From NCBI GenBank assembly GCA_021732565.1, contig JAKFUT010000240.1:1-33351 (forward strand): a stretch of 33,351 nucleotides of DNA. Direction: 5' to 3'. The notes under the pieces were generated by a model that was not told the DNA's origin, searched no databases, and was given only the letters and a program-made list of their open reading frames with translations. This document shows positions 9,166-16,909 of this stretch, piece after piece. A program made the translations under genes and the position numbers. Position 1 is the stretch's first letter, and each line of letters starts with the position of its first letter. The DNA comes from Candidatus Obscuribacterales bacterium (GTDB lineage Bacteria > Cyanobacteriota > Vampirovibrionia > Obscuribacterales > Obscuribacteraceae).

Positions 9166-10647
9166 GTGGGCGAGCTAAAGATTCTCACTCCCTATGAACT
9201 GGTTGATGCGCTGGTGGCCTCCAAAGAGCGATCAGAACGCGAAATGGAGCGGGCAATCCCTTCCTGGGAATCAACTGAATTGCGCCAGCGAGCAGCAGAA
9301 GCCGGCTTGCCCATAGCAGAACAACAGGGAATGAATGAATTGGTGTACCTCCTGACTGACGGCATAACGAGCTGGACGGAAGATTTGTCACAGGGCTGGG
9401 GCGCAAGCGCGCCGAAACGAGCAACTATGGAGAAGGCTCATCAGGAAGTGTTGGAAATAATCAGGAACAGCGCTGCAACAGCTGCACTGAGCGGATGGAA
9501 TCGCGAGATGGAAGCAAAACGTCTGCTTGACGAGCCCTCAGTAGAACTCACTGAGAACGCCGAATTCGCGCGGGCAAAAGAAACCTATATGCTAAGACGT
9601 CATGAATACATCTTGGAATTCGGGACTGTGCATTCCCATTTAGGGGTTCGCCAGCAACAGCTGCAAGACGTACTTGATGGCTTCACCAATAGCCGCGATC
9701 TACCAGGAGTTATTCTGGAATTTCGCGAATCAGGTGCCACCGTCCCCGGCTACGGGCGTGGTGCAGCGATCATTATGCTCAACAACACCGACCTGCTGGG
9801 CAGGTCACGGGCACCACTTATAGTATCACTCATCGCCGGACAGTTAGCTGTTAGCCACCACGATATGCAAATAGTGAGGTCTCTTATAGATCGCCTGAGC
9901 GGAGGTGCGCCCAAACCGGGTGTTCCTCTCAGCGAGTCCCAGGTAAGTGGCATAATGGAAAGCTACAGAAAACGCACGGGAGCTCATCTATCGAGTGAAT
10001 TGCTTCAGCGTGTGGCCGATCGACGAAAGGAAGTATTGAATGTCGCAGAAGTTAGCAGAGCTGATTCTCTCGCGAGATCTTTCAACGCTACCCGGGCGAT
10101 GACCACAGTTCACCAGCATCGAGCTCAAGATATTCGCGCGGTGGAAGCGGAATTGAAAAACTTATACGATGGGAGCGACAATTACCTCTGGGATCTAATC
10201 CGACGTCTATATAATCCATCGTCGACAGACAATTTCCCGGTGCTTCTTTTTGGCGCTAATCTAGACGATTTGAAAGAGGAACACTCGGCCAGACAGGTAA
10301 TGGACCGATTGCTCAAGATAGCCACCGAAATGCACCGTCCCGGAGTTGACCGGCAGTCGGAGACCGCCGTTGCGGCCACGGCGGAAGCGAAACTTGAGCT
10401 GTGCACGCTGATCGAAGAGCGCATCCTTACGATGAAGGATCTTCAAAAGCGCGCTCAAAAGGAATATCTGCAAAATCTGCACGCACGTGAATCAGTAGTG
10501 CTCAGTAGCGATGCCTATTCGCTTTCGGTGGCTCGTCTTTCTAAGATGTTAAAATACAGCGGTCCCCGACCGCGTAAGTCTACCGGCATGGAAGATTCAT
10601 GCGTGCATCACGACCATACCACGTACCTCGACGTTCACGGACTGTAG
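9166..10647 (+). CDS. Uncharacterised 493-residue soluble protein
   Basis: GTG start with a strong ribosome-binding site (AAGGAGG about 8 bases upstream). No signal peptide or membrane helix. I do not recognise the family. The protein is mostly helical with charged coiled-coil-like stretches at about 90-180 and 280-340. A central segment (about 180-245) reads as a compact beta/alpha domain: PGVILEFRESGATVPGYGRG, then a run of hydrophobic residues, then LAVSHHDMQIVRSLIDRL. The HHD in a helix is reminiscent of a metalloprotease-type HExxH or HHExD helix, but the catalytic Glu pattern is absent, so I would not call an enzyme. The C-terminus is His-rich (CVHHDHTTYLDVHGL). It is flanked on both sides by decayed DNA, and is itself intact. 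Confidence 0.7.
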   Translation: MGELKILTPYELVDALVASKERSEREMERAIPSWESTELRQRAAEAGLPIAEQQGMNELVYLLTDGITSWTEDLSQGWGASAPKRATMEKAHQEVLEIIRNSAATAALSGWNREMEAKRLLDEPSVELTENAEFARAKETYMLRRHEYILEFGTVHSHLGVRQQQLQDVLDGFTNSRDLPGVILEFRESGATVPGYGRGAAIIMLNNTDLLGRSRAPLIVSLIAGQLAVSHHDMQIVRSLIDRLSGGAPKPGVPLSESQVSGIMESYRKRTGAHLSSELLQRVADRRKEVLNVAEVSRADSLARSFNATRAMTTVHQHRAQDIRAVEAELKNLYDGSDNYLWDLIRRLYNPSSTDNFPVLLFGANLDDLKEEHSARQVMDRLLKIATEMHRPGVDRQSETAVAATAEAKLELCTLIEERILTMKDLQKRAQKEYLQNLHARESVVLSSDAYSLSVARLSKMLKYSGPRPRKSTGMEDSCVHHDHTTYLDVHGL

Positions 10648-11317
10648 TTGTGGAGTTTTTCTGGAAGTTGCTCATTGGCAAAAGTGACCATGAGGATCGA
10701 TTACCAATCTGTCCAGAACGAGAGTCAGAAAGATGCCTCCAATCACCAACCTAATCACCAAACCGGTTCCGTGGTCGCAAGTTCCCTAGCAGCAGTCCAC
10801 CGTCACGGCCAGTGATTCGGAGACTGATTCGTCTGAGCGAGTTTGAAAGTCGCCATCGGACATTCTAAGGCGGAGAAGATCCTCCGACGCGCATCCAGTT
10901 TGCGTTTTGCATGGTCGCACAGACGCCTTTGTCCAAATTGAGAGGGCAACGGCTACCAGCGCACAGCCGTGATAGCGCGTCCATACAGCCGGCATGGCCG
11001 CTGGCCAATCGATGTTCCCGAGTCTGTTCTTGTTGGTGGCTCCGTAGTCAGCATTTATACGGACAACAAGTATGCGATTGAAAAGGTCGAGTCGATGCTG
11101 GATAGCGAAGCGAGATTTCGGGTCGCAGTTTGCACCGGGCGCTCTTGGACTGAAGTCACCCATCAGCTATTAATCCACTTACTTAGCTGATCCGTCGAAC
11201 GGCTATTGCCTAACCACCTTTCAAAACCTGCTTTGAATCCAGGATCTTTGGAGTAGAGGGAGCAAACTTCTAGGAGTCGGTCAAAGTCACCTCGATGACA
11301 ATTCTGATTAAGCCCTC
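10648..11317. other. Gene-poor stretch upstream of the reverse-transcriptase relic
   Basis: No gene that I can support. A 73-codon plus-strand frame at 10969-11190 contains a protein-like segment (VLVGGSVVSIYTDNKYAIEK) but has no ribosome-binding site and no recognisable family; it may be a fragment of a lost gene. The bases just before 11318 contain an in-frame stop and no sign of the missing reverse-transcriptase fingers motifs in any frame. Confidence 0.4.
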
Positions 11318-12229
11318 ATGTGTCGGGGGCTCCATTTTTGCCGTTACGTTGATGATTTTCATATTTTTTGCGCATCAAAAAGTGCTGCGAAGATAGCGTT
11401 GTATGATTTTGCCGAAGTTCTAGATCAACAACAGCGTCTAACAGTTCAGATGCAAAAGACGAGAATCATGAGCAAAGCGGAATTCATCCAACTAGCCGAC
11501 ACAATGCTAGTCGAGCGGCCGATTAATGAGGTAGAGCGACTGCTAATTGGTGCGGTGAAAAGCGAAACGCGAGGGGATCCCTACTCGCAGATCAAAATAG
11601 GAACTGCAAATGCTCAAACAGTCAGTCTATTTTCGAAAGATAATATTGAAGAAGTCTTGGACAAGTATCTAAAAGCGAAAGTAGTTGACTACGCAAAACT
11701 AGGATGGTTCTTAAGACAGAGGGTGGCTCAGATTGGCGCCCCCGAAGGACTTCCTCTTGTTATTGATAGACTAGAGCATTTGCATCCTGTCGTAGCAAGC
11801 ACCGCAAAGTATATTATTAACGCGAGTGCAAATTTCAAAGGAGATAGTGTTGCATTAGGGGAGAGTGTCATAAAGGCGTTAAGAGATCCGGTTGTACAAC
11901 GACTTCCCTACCTAGAAATGGTCTTGCTGGATTTATTCAGCAGTGTTCCAGATTTGAATCACGTTGATAGGCACACTGCTAATTATGTCAATGCAACTAG
12001 CACGTCTCTAGTGAAAGCGGCTGTGGCAGGAAATAGAGCGGCTTGGCTTAGCGAACGCAAGAGCGAGTTCAGATTGACCGATTCATGGTTGAGTAGTGCA
12101 ATTGTTATGGCATCAAAATGCTTGGTTGGAGACGAGGGTCGATTCTGGGTCGAACATGCCTATTCACACATGACACCAATGGAGAAGATGATTACACGCA
12201 CTTTAAAGCCTCCCTCAAACACCAACTAA
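11318..12229 (+). pseudogene. Reverse transcriptase, 5'-truncated
   Basis: The 303-codon frame opens directly on the catalytic palm motif of a reverse transcriptase: HFCRYVDDFHIFCAS, with YVDD at residues 10-13. It is followed by the next conserved RT element, a helix and then LTVQMQKTRIM, matching the motif that ends with Lys-Thr. Everything N-terminal to YVDD (fingers, motifs 1-4, including the first catalytic Asp) is missing, and an in-frame stop lies two codons before the ATG. Downstream, residues 70-300 form an all-helical repeat-like region (for example LGWFLRQRVAQIG, LPYLEMVLLDLFSSV), as seen in several stand-alone bacterial 'unknown group'/DRT/Abi reverse transcriptases. It looks AT-richer than its neighbours: the line 11761-11820 is 22/60 G+C by my count. 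I infer a horizontally acquired defence-type RT that has lost its 5' half. It could instead be an independently expressed C-terminal fragment. Confidence 0.7.
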
Positions 12230-12770
12230 CTAACTTATCGGAGCTATTACTACTCCAGTTTCTTGCAGAGTAAACCATAATCTTGTGAATCCGTCGCCCG
12301 CGATCCGGCGATAAAAGAACAGCTCACAATAATTTTTCCCGGCTTACCCACAGCGCCGCCCCGGCCCGCTTAAGTCACGGACCCGTTTTCACCAGATTGA
12401 AACTCACCCCGTATCGGGGGGCGGCCTCCCCGGCACCAATTTCAATCTAAAATCAGCCGACCGCCTGTCAATCTCGTTCTCTAACGCCCCAATGTGCGAG
12501 TGCAACCAGGTCGCGTCTTCCTCGCACGGAGCAGTCAGCAAACAAAAGGTCAGGAAGGCAACTATAGCTTGAAGATTTCTGAGCGTCCTCTCGAGCAACA
12601 GAGACTCTGCTATAGCCGAAGACACCCGCTCCGTCCAGGCCGCTTCCTCATTATCCTTTTCTCGATTCTCCGTCTTAGTAGCTTCTTCTTCTGCCAATTC
12701 CTGCGCAGGGCTATCTCAAAAGCGATTCGCCTTGCTGCCAAAAGACCAATGTCCACATGCTCGCACCTGA
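12230..12770. other. Intergenic stretch between RT relic and tandem kinase
   Basis: It holds one doubtful minus-strand reading frame (12404-12697) and a small CCCCG/CGGGG hairpin near 12409. The kinase promoter should be in its last part; no clear -35/-10 pair is visible. Confidence 0.35.
12404..12697 (-). CDS. Possible small hypothetical protein
   Basis: A 97-codon frame with a TTG start. The composition looks protein-like: an acidic N-terminus, then a hydrophobic helix (LQAIVAFLTFCLLTAP) and an amphipathic segment (WLHSHIGALENEIDRR). However, the ribosome-binding site is absent or abuts the start, and no family is recognisable. It may be a chance frame. Confidence 0.22.
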   Translation of the reverse strand: MAEEEATKTENREKDNEEAAWTERVSSAIAESLLLERTLRNLQAIVAFLTFCLLTAPCEEDATWLHSHIGALENEIDRRSADFRLKLVPGRPPPDTG

Positions 12771-15764
12771 TTGGCGCCTGCTCGCCTATACTATGGAGTA
12801 TGGCGGCATGCGGGTGTATTGTTGAAAGTAGCTTACAAAGGACTGATCGTCGTATCTGTACCGCTGCTATTTCAGCTCGTTTTCGTGTTTCATCTGAGCC
12901 AACTGATTAATGACAGTCGCCGCGAATTCGAGACCGAGTTGCTCGCTCGAAATTCAATTATTCTCGCCAACAGATTCATGAGTTCGCTGGTCGATGTGTC
13001 GGTGGCGACGGTCACCATGGTCTACAGCGGCGACCAAAAATCCAAACAGGTCTTCACTCGTATCACTACCCGTATAAAAGGGTTGCTGAGGCAAATGCAA
13101 GAACTTACGCGCGAGCCGGTTCAACGCGGGCGAGTGAATTCAATGTTAAGAGATGCAGACCGACTCTTCCGAATTACCCTGGACGGTGCACTAGAGAGTG
13201 CTTTGCTGGAGGGCTCGGGAGAGGAAATGACCGAGCTGACCAACAGCGTCGGTCTGGAGTTGAGGGCTTTCACGCAAACCGAAGAGAGACAAGCAAAACA
13301 TAGCTTTATTGCTCGCCGTGCGATCAAACAACGGCTCAATCAAACATTGATCGGTGGTTTGAGTCTCGACATAATCTTGACTTTTGTGCTCTCTTTGCTC
13401 TTCACTGGAAGCATATCGAAACGGCTCGAGGCTGCAAAGGAAAGCATTAAGCAACTTGGCAAACATGAAGTACCTGTTGCTCGGCTGCAGGGAGATGACG
13501 AAATTGCATTGCTCGACAATTCGATATTTGAATCCGCTACAGAACTCCGACATGCAATGCAAAGCAAATCGGATGTGATGACAATAATTAAGCAGCAACT
13601 TCAAACGCCTCTGTCGATACTGGCGTCGGATTTTGATAAATTAATAGCCGACAACGGCAAATTGTCGGAAGGTGCCAGGCACTGGTTAACACTGTCCAGA
13701 CAGAACCTCAATCGTCTGCTTCGCATGGTTCATGAACTATTAGATAATGCTTCCGGACTGCATGAAAAATTTGCGCTATCCCTGGCTCCAATTGAATTAT
13801 TCGATTTGCTCTCGTCTGCAGTATCGGTGGCCGGAACATTTGCCGAAGCGCATGGCGTATCTCTGCGCATGTCCGCAGAATCTGGTGTCGTATTCAGGGG
13901 CGACCATGATTTGCTCTGTCAGGTTGTTCTTAATCTCATTACCAATGCAGTCAAATTTTCTCCACGCGAATCAGAAGTATTAGTGCGGGGAATTGGCACT
14001 GCCGGCGCCATCATTATTGAAGTAATCGATAAAGGTAGCGGTATTCCACCACAGGCCATGGAGAAGATATTTAAGCCATTTCAACAAGTCAATAAAGAGG
14101 ATGCTTCAGTTCGCAAGGGCACAGGTTTGGGATTGGCCATCTGCAAAGCCATTGTGGAACAGCATGGTGGATCTATTATTGTGGAGTCGATGGTAGGCCA
14201 GGGTAGCTGTTTCCGTCTTAAGTTTGACCTTGAGGCTGCCGAAAAGACCACCGGCTTGGCGACAAAACGTTCCACTCCGGGCACGAGCGTGAGAGCAAAA
14301 GGTGTCTTTCTCGTGCTACTTCCTCTGGTGGTAACGTGCTCGCTGGTGTGGGTAATGCAAGATGCGTTGCACCGACTTGATCGAAGCGTCGAGAGGGAAT
14401 TGCGGGCCAAGCAAGCGGTAGCGGCTGTAAACCAGATCATTATTGATAATGTGAATGCAGCGCGCTCGCTGGCAGCATTGCGAATGATTGGCGAAGATCA
14501 AAGAAAGGCCTACCAGAGAAGCCTGACCTCATCAAAAGGTCGCGTTCGCGAGCTCGCCGAGCTATTAGCAGACGAACCTTCTGCCTTGAAACTAGTTAAC
14601 GCAATTGATCAAAAGATAAACGTTATCAACTCACTGTTGTCCAATATTCTGTCTGGCGCAGAACTGTCGTTCAGCGCGGGGTTGGCCGACAATACCCCCA
14701 AGTTGGTGGCGGAACTGAACAAATCAAAGCAACTATCGAAGAAACTGATCGCGGCGATCGCCCACTCAGAATTTCCGAAGGAGGAATCGCGCGCAGCAAG
14801 TTTTCAATCTCTAGATCGAATCCTGCCGGCAGCGCTGATTGCTACTTTTGCAGTCACCGCCATTAGTTCTCTCTATTTTACGTATCGCATCGCCAACCGT
14901 TTATCGAACCTTCGGGAAGGGGTAGAGCATTTGCGCGATGGTGAGATCACGATCAAGCCGGCACGGGAAAAAGATGAGATTGCAGAACTGCAAAATTATT
15001 TTTACCAGACTGCTAACCGGCTCGTGGAACTGGAACAGTTCAGAGGATACGTTGTCGGAGTGGTCAGCCACGAAATGAAAACACCGTTGCAGACCATCCT
15101 CGGCGCGATTGACCTTTTGGAATCCGGTGCCCTGGGAGATCTTCCGCCTGAGTGTGAGGCACTGATCGAAGCGAGCGGGCCTAGAACAAAACGAATTATT
15201 CGCCTGGTTCATGACTTGCTGGACATCGAGAAAATTCACTCAGGAACTTTTGCACTGGGGCGGGAGCCGACTCATGTGCTCGATGTATGCCAGGATGCGG
15301 TGTCGTTAATATCTGATGTCGCTGATGATCACAATTCACAAGTGGTAATTAACGCACCTGAAACCGTGGTTCTGATAGATCGCGACCGCATCGTAAGCAT
15401 ACTTGGAACCCTGCTGGAGAATCTGATTAAAGCCGCCGAAACGCGAAGGATTTCGCTAAGTGCAATAGTTCGCGAAGGAGAAGAAATCCGCTTTGAAGCA
15501 GAGTGCCTCACCGATTGCATGGACCCTGATCTTGAAACGGATGTTATCTTCGAGCGGTTCTTCAAAGAATCTTTCGCGCGGACAAAAGAAAGCATTTTTT
15601 TCCACATCTCGCGTGACATTCTCAAGCAGCACAACGGACATTACACTTGTGAATCTCATATCAGGCAAACAGGGCAGCCAGGGACAAGTGCGCCAGAACC
15701 ACAGCGGCAACTTCGGTACACAATTGTCATTGCCAGGGGCGAAGTTCCATACAACAGTTCATGA
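12771..15764 (+). CDS. Tandem membrane sensor kinase with complementary defective modules
   Basis: 997 residues containing two sensor-kinase architectures in one chain. Module 1: TM helix ~24-45, a helical extracytoplasmic sensor, TM ~193-213, HAMP to ~265, and a DHp-like helix in which the H-box reads KQQLQTPL, so Gln275 replaces the phosphoacceptor His. It is followed by a fully intact ATPase: N-box Asn392, G1 DKGSG 420-424, G2 GTGLGL 450-455. Module 2: TM ~510-530, sensor, TM ~685-704, HAMP, an intact H-box VVSHEMKTPL with His767, and then a degraded ATPase. The N-box Asn884 and F-box IFERFF survive, but the G1 DxGxG and G2 GxGxG loops are gone. One plausible reading is that ATPase 1 phosphorylates His767, in cis or within a dimer. 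No response regulator is adjacent. The reading frame begins at a TTG; codons 17-18 (also TTG, before KVAYK) are alternative starts and fit the first TM helix better. Confidence 0.88.
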   Translation: MAPARLYYGVWRHAGVLLKVAYKGLIVVSVPLLFQLVFVFHLSQLINDSRREFETELLARNSIILANRFMSSLVDVSVATVTMVYSGDQKSKQVFTRITTRIKGLLRQMQELTREPVQRGRVNSMLRDADRLFRITLDGALESALLEGSGEEMTELTNSVGLELRAFTQTEERQAKHSFIARRAIKQRLNQTLIGGLSLDIILTFVLSLLFTGSISKRLEAAKESIKQLGKHEVPVARLQGDDEIALLDNSIFESATELRHAMQSKSDVMTIIKQQLQTPLSILASDFDKLIADNGKLSEGARHWLTLSRQNLNRLLRMVHELLDNASGLHEKFALSLAPIELFDLLSSAVSVAGTFAEAHGVSLRMSAESGVVFRGDHDLLCQVVLNLITNAVKFSPRESEVLVRGIGTAGAIIIEVIDKGSGIPPQAMEKIFKPFQQVNKEDASVRKGTGLGLAICKAIVEQHGGSIIVESMVGQGSCFRLKFDLEAAEKTTGLATKRSTPGTSVRAKGVFLVLLPLVVTCSLVWVMQDALHRLDRSVERELRAKQAVAAVNQIIIDNVNAARSLAALRMIGEDQRKAYQRSLTSSKGRVRELAELLADEPSALKLVNAIDQKINVINSLLSNILSGAELSFSAGLADNTPKLVAELNKSKQLSKKLIAAIAHSEFPKEESRAASFQSLDRILPAALIATFAVTAISSLYFTYRIANRLSNLREGVEHLRDGEITIKPAREKDEIAELQNYFYQTANRLVELEQFRGYVVGVVSHEMKTPLQTILGAIDLLESGALGDLPPECEALIEASGPRTKRIIRLVHDLLDIEKIHSGTFALGREPTHVLDVCQDAVSLISDVADDHNSQVVINAPETVVLIDRDRIVSILGTLLENLIKAAETRRISLSAIVREGEEIRFEAECLTDCMDPDLETDVIFERFFKESFARTKESIFFHISRDILKQHNGHYTCESHIRQTGQPGTSAPEPQRQLRYTIVIARGEVPYNSS

Positions 15765-15766
15765 AC

Positions 15767-15898
15767 TCAATTGAGGAATCGCAACGCCAAGATGCCAAAG
15801 CTCTGTCTGTATGGTGCATGGGGCTCTTTCTTTGTTGCTTTCGTATTCTTGCTCATTTTCTCCACAACTTCCAAGCTCTTGCGCAGCTTCTTCAACAT
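15767..15898 (-). CDS. Possible 43-residue basic protein
   Basis: A short frame starting MLKKLRKSLEVVEKM, Lys/Arg-rich at the N-terminus, with a good ribosome-binding sequence (AAAAGGA about 8 bases before the ATG). Its 3' end abuts the convergent tandem-kinase gene. Directly upstream on the same strand another short frame (protein-like, ending RCHARENKTAN) lacks a usable start because the ATG-AAC is followed at once by TGA. Both could be remains of degraded genes. No family recognised. Confidence 0.28.
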   Translation of the reverse strand: MLKKLRKSLEVVEKMSKNTKATKKEPHAPYRQSFGILALRFLN

Positions 15899-16038
15899 AG
15901 GCGAGTCCTTTTAATTGGCGGTCTTATTCTCGCGCGCGTGGCAGCGGACGACCCAGCCTTGTCTGGTGAGATACTTGAGGCCGTGGTCAGTTCATAGCAG
16001 ACACCCGCGCAAAGCCGTGTTTGTTTCTTGATTTATTC

Positions 16039-16513
16039 TTACTTGCTCCTGCCACCACCATCCGGCATCCCCGTGTTTTCGGTCAGCAACTTGCGCAAGC
16101 TCTCGCCGACGCAGAAATTCCAACCGGCTTTGCACATTTCGTAGCATTCGGCCTCTGGAACCAGACCGACATGGGTCATCACGATCCGTGTTTTTCCGCC
16201 GCCCTGCGACGCTTCCCAGATGACCTTCGTACCCGTCCATTCGCCCTTGTTCTTCAATCGGTGCATATGGCTGTCGACGACCTGCCAAACGATTTTCGTC
16301 TCCGGCACGACCTCGGCGACCTCGAAATCGACGAACGTGTCGCCGAAGCGGACAGTGAAGGTATCGCCAACCTTCTGCGATTGGCCGGTGAAGCCTTTCG
16401 TCCACCAGTCCGAAACGGCGTTGATACGAGCAAATGCTTCGCTGGCCGAAATGTCGGTGTCGACGCTGATGCGGTAATCGAGACTAACGAGACCAGCGAG
16501 ATTTTCAAGGCAT
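16039..16513 (-). pseudogene. AHSA1/SRPBCC-domain protein, frameshifted at codon 3
   Basis: In one frame the minus strand encodes about 155 residues of an AHSA1-like START/SRPBCC protein. It begins ENLAGLVSLDYRISVDTD, continues through ASEAFARINAVSDWWTKGF and FGDTFVDFEVAEVVPETKIVWQV, and ends with KAGWNFCVGESLRKLLTENTG. The SDWW motif and the terminal Trp-x-x-x...SL(R/K)xLLE helix are typical of the family. The only sensible start, ATG at 16513 preceded by GGGAGG, is out of frame: it reads ATG CCT TGA, whereas removing one T gives Met-Pro-Glu-Asn-Leu in frame. I see no other ATG, GTG or TTG in the correct frame before residue ~75. I infer a one-base insertion; a sequencing error is a real alternative. 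Such proteins bind hydrophobic ligands or act as Hsp90 co-factors, so function is not predictable. Confidence 0.7.
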
Positions 16514-16572
16514 GCCTCCCAGCCAATATTGTGTCTTTCTGCTGAAGCTTTAGCGTATCACTAATAGATAGG

Positions 16573-16598
16573 ATAGCCCCCTATGGTATAGTATATAC
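16573..16598 (+). promoter_or_regulatory. Operator/promoter of the metal-export operon
   Basis: ATAG-CCCC-CTAT (16573-16584) is a perfect short inverted repeat around a C-tract, the layout known for RcnR/FrmR/CsoR operators (AT-rich half-sites flanking a G/C tract). It sits immediately upstream of, and probably overlaps, a -10-like TATAGT (16587-16592), 29 bases before the repressor ATG. This is consistent with autorepression released by metal. No good -35 box is visible. Confidence 0.6.
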
Positions 16599-16612
16599 AA
16601 ACGAGGGACTCT

Positions 16613-16897
16613 ATGGCGCACACTACCACCGACAAAAAGAAGCTAATCGACCGGGTCAGGCGAATACGCGGACAGATAGACGCTATCGAAAAGGCGCTGG
16701 AAGAAGAGAAGGATTGCTCGGCCATTTTGCATCACATCGCCGGATGTCGCGGCGCGATGAATGGCTTGATGGCTGAGGTTGTGGAAGGTCATATTCGATC
16801 CCACGTCGTGGCGAGTGGAACTAGCGCAAAAGACAAACAAGCCCGGGCCCAAGCGGCCGAAGACCTAATCGAACTAGTTCGATCGTACTTGAAATAA
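16613..16897 (+). CDS. RcnR/FrmR-type metal-responsive repressor (CsoR family)
   Basis: A 94-residue, all-helical CsoR-family DNA-binding repressor. Family signatures are RVRRIRGQIDAIEKAL (14-29), a Cys at 35 (KDCSAILHHIAG) and MNGLMAEVVEGHIRSHV. The metal-site residues are informative: His3, Cys35, His60 and His64 are all present, the ligand set of the Ni/Co sensor RcnR. CsoR copper sensors use a Cys-His-Cys set, and the formaldehyde sensor FrmR uses Pro2-Cys35-His60. I therefore infer a Ni(II)/Co(II) or similar divalent-metal sensor, though the body of the sequence (RRIRGQID) is also FrmR-like. The ribosome-binding site is GAGGGA. The ATPase gene follows after 12 bases and is surely co-transcribed. 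The operator lies just upstream. Confidence 0.9.
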   Translation: MAHTTTDKKKLIDRVRRIRGQIDAIEKALEEEKDCSAILHHIAGCRGAMNGLMAEVVEGHIRSHVVASGTSAKDKQARAQAAEDLIELVRSYLK

Positions 16898-16909
16898 CTA
16901 AGGTGACCA

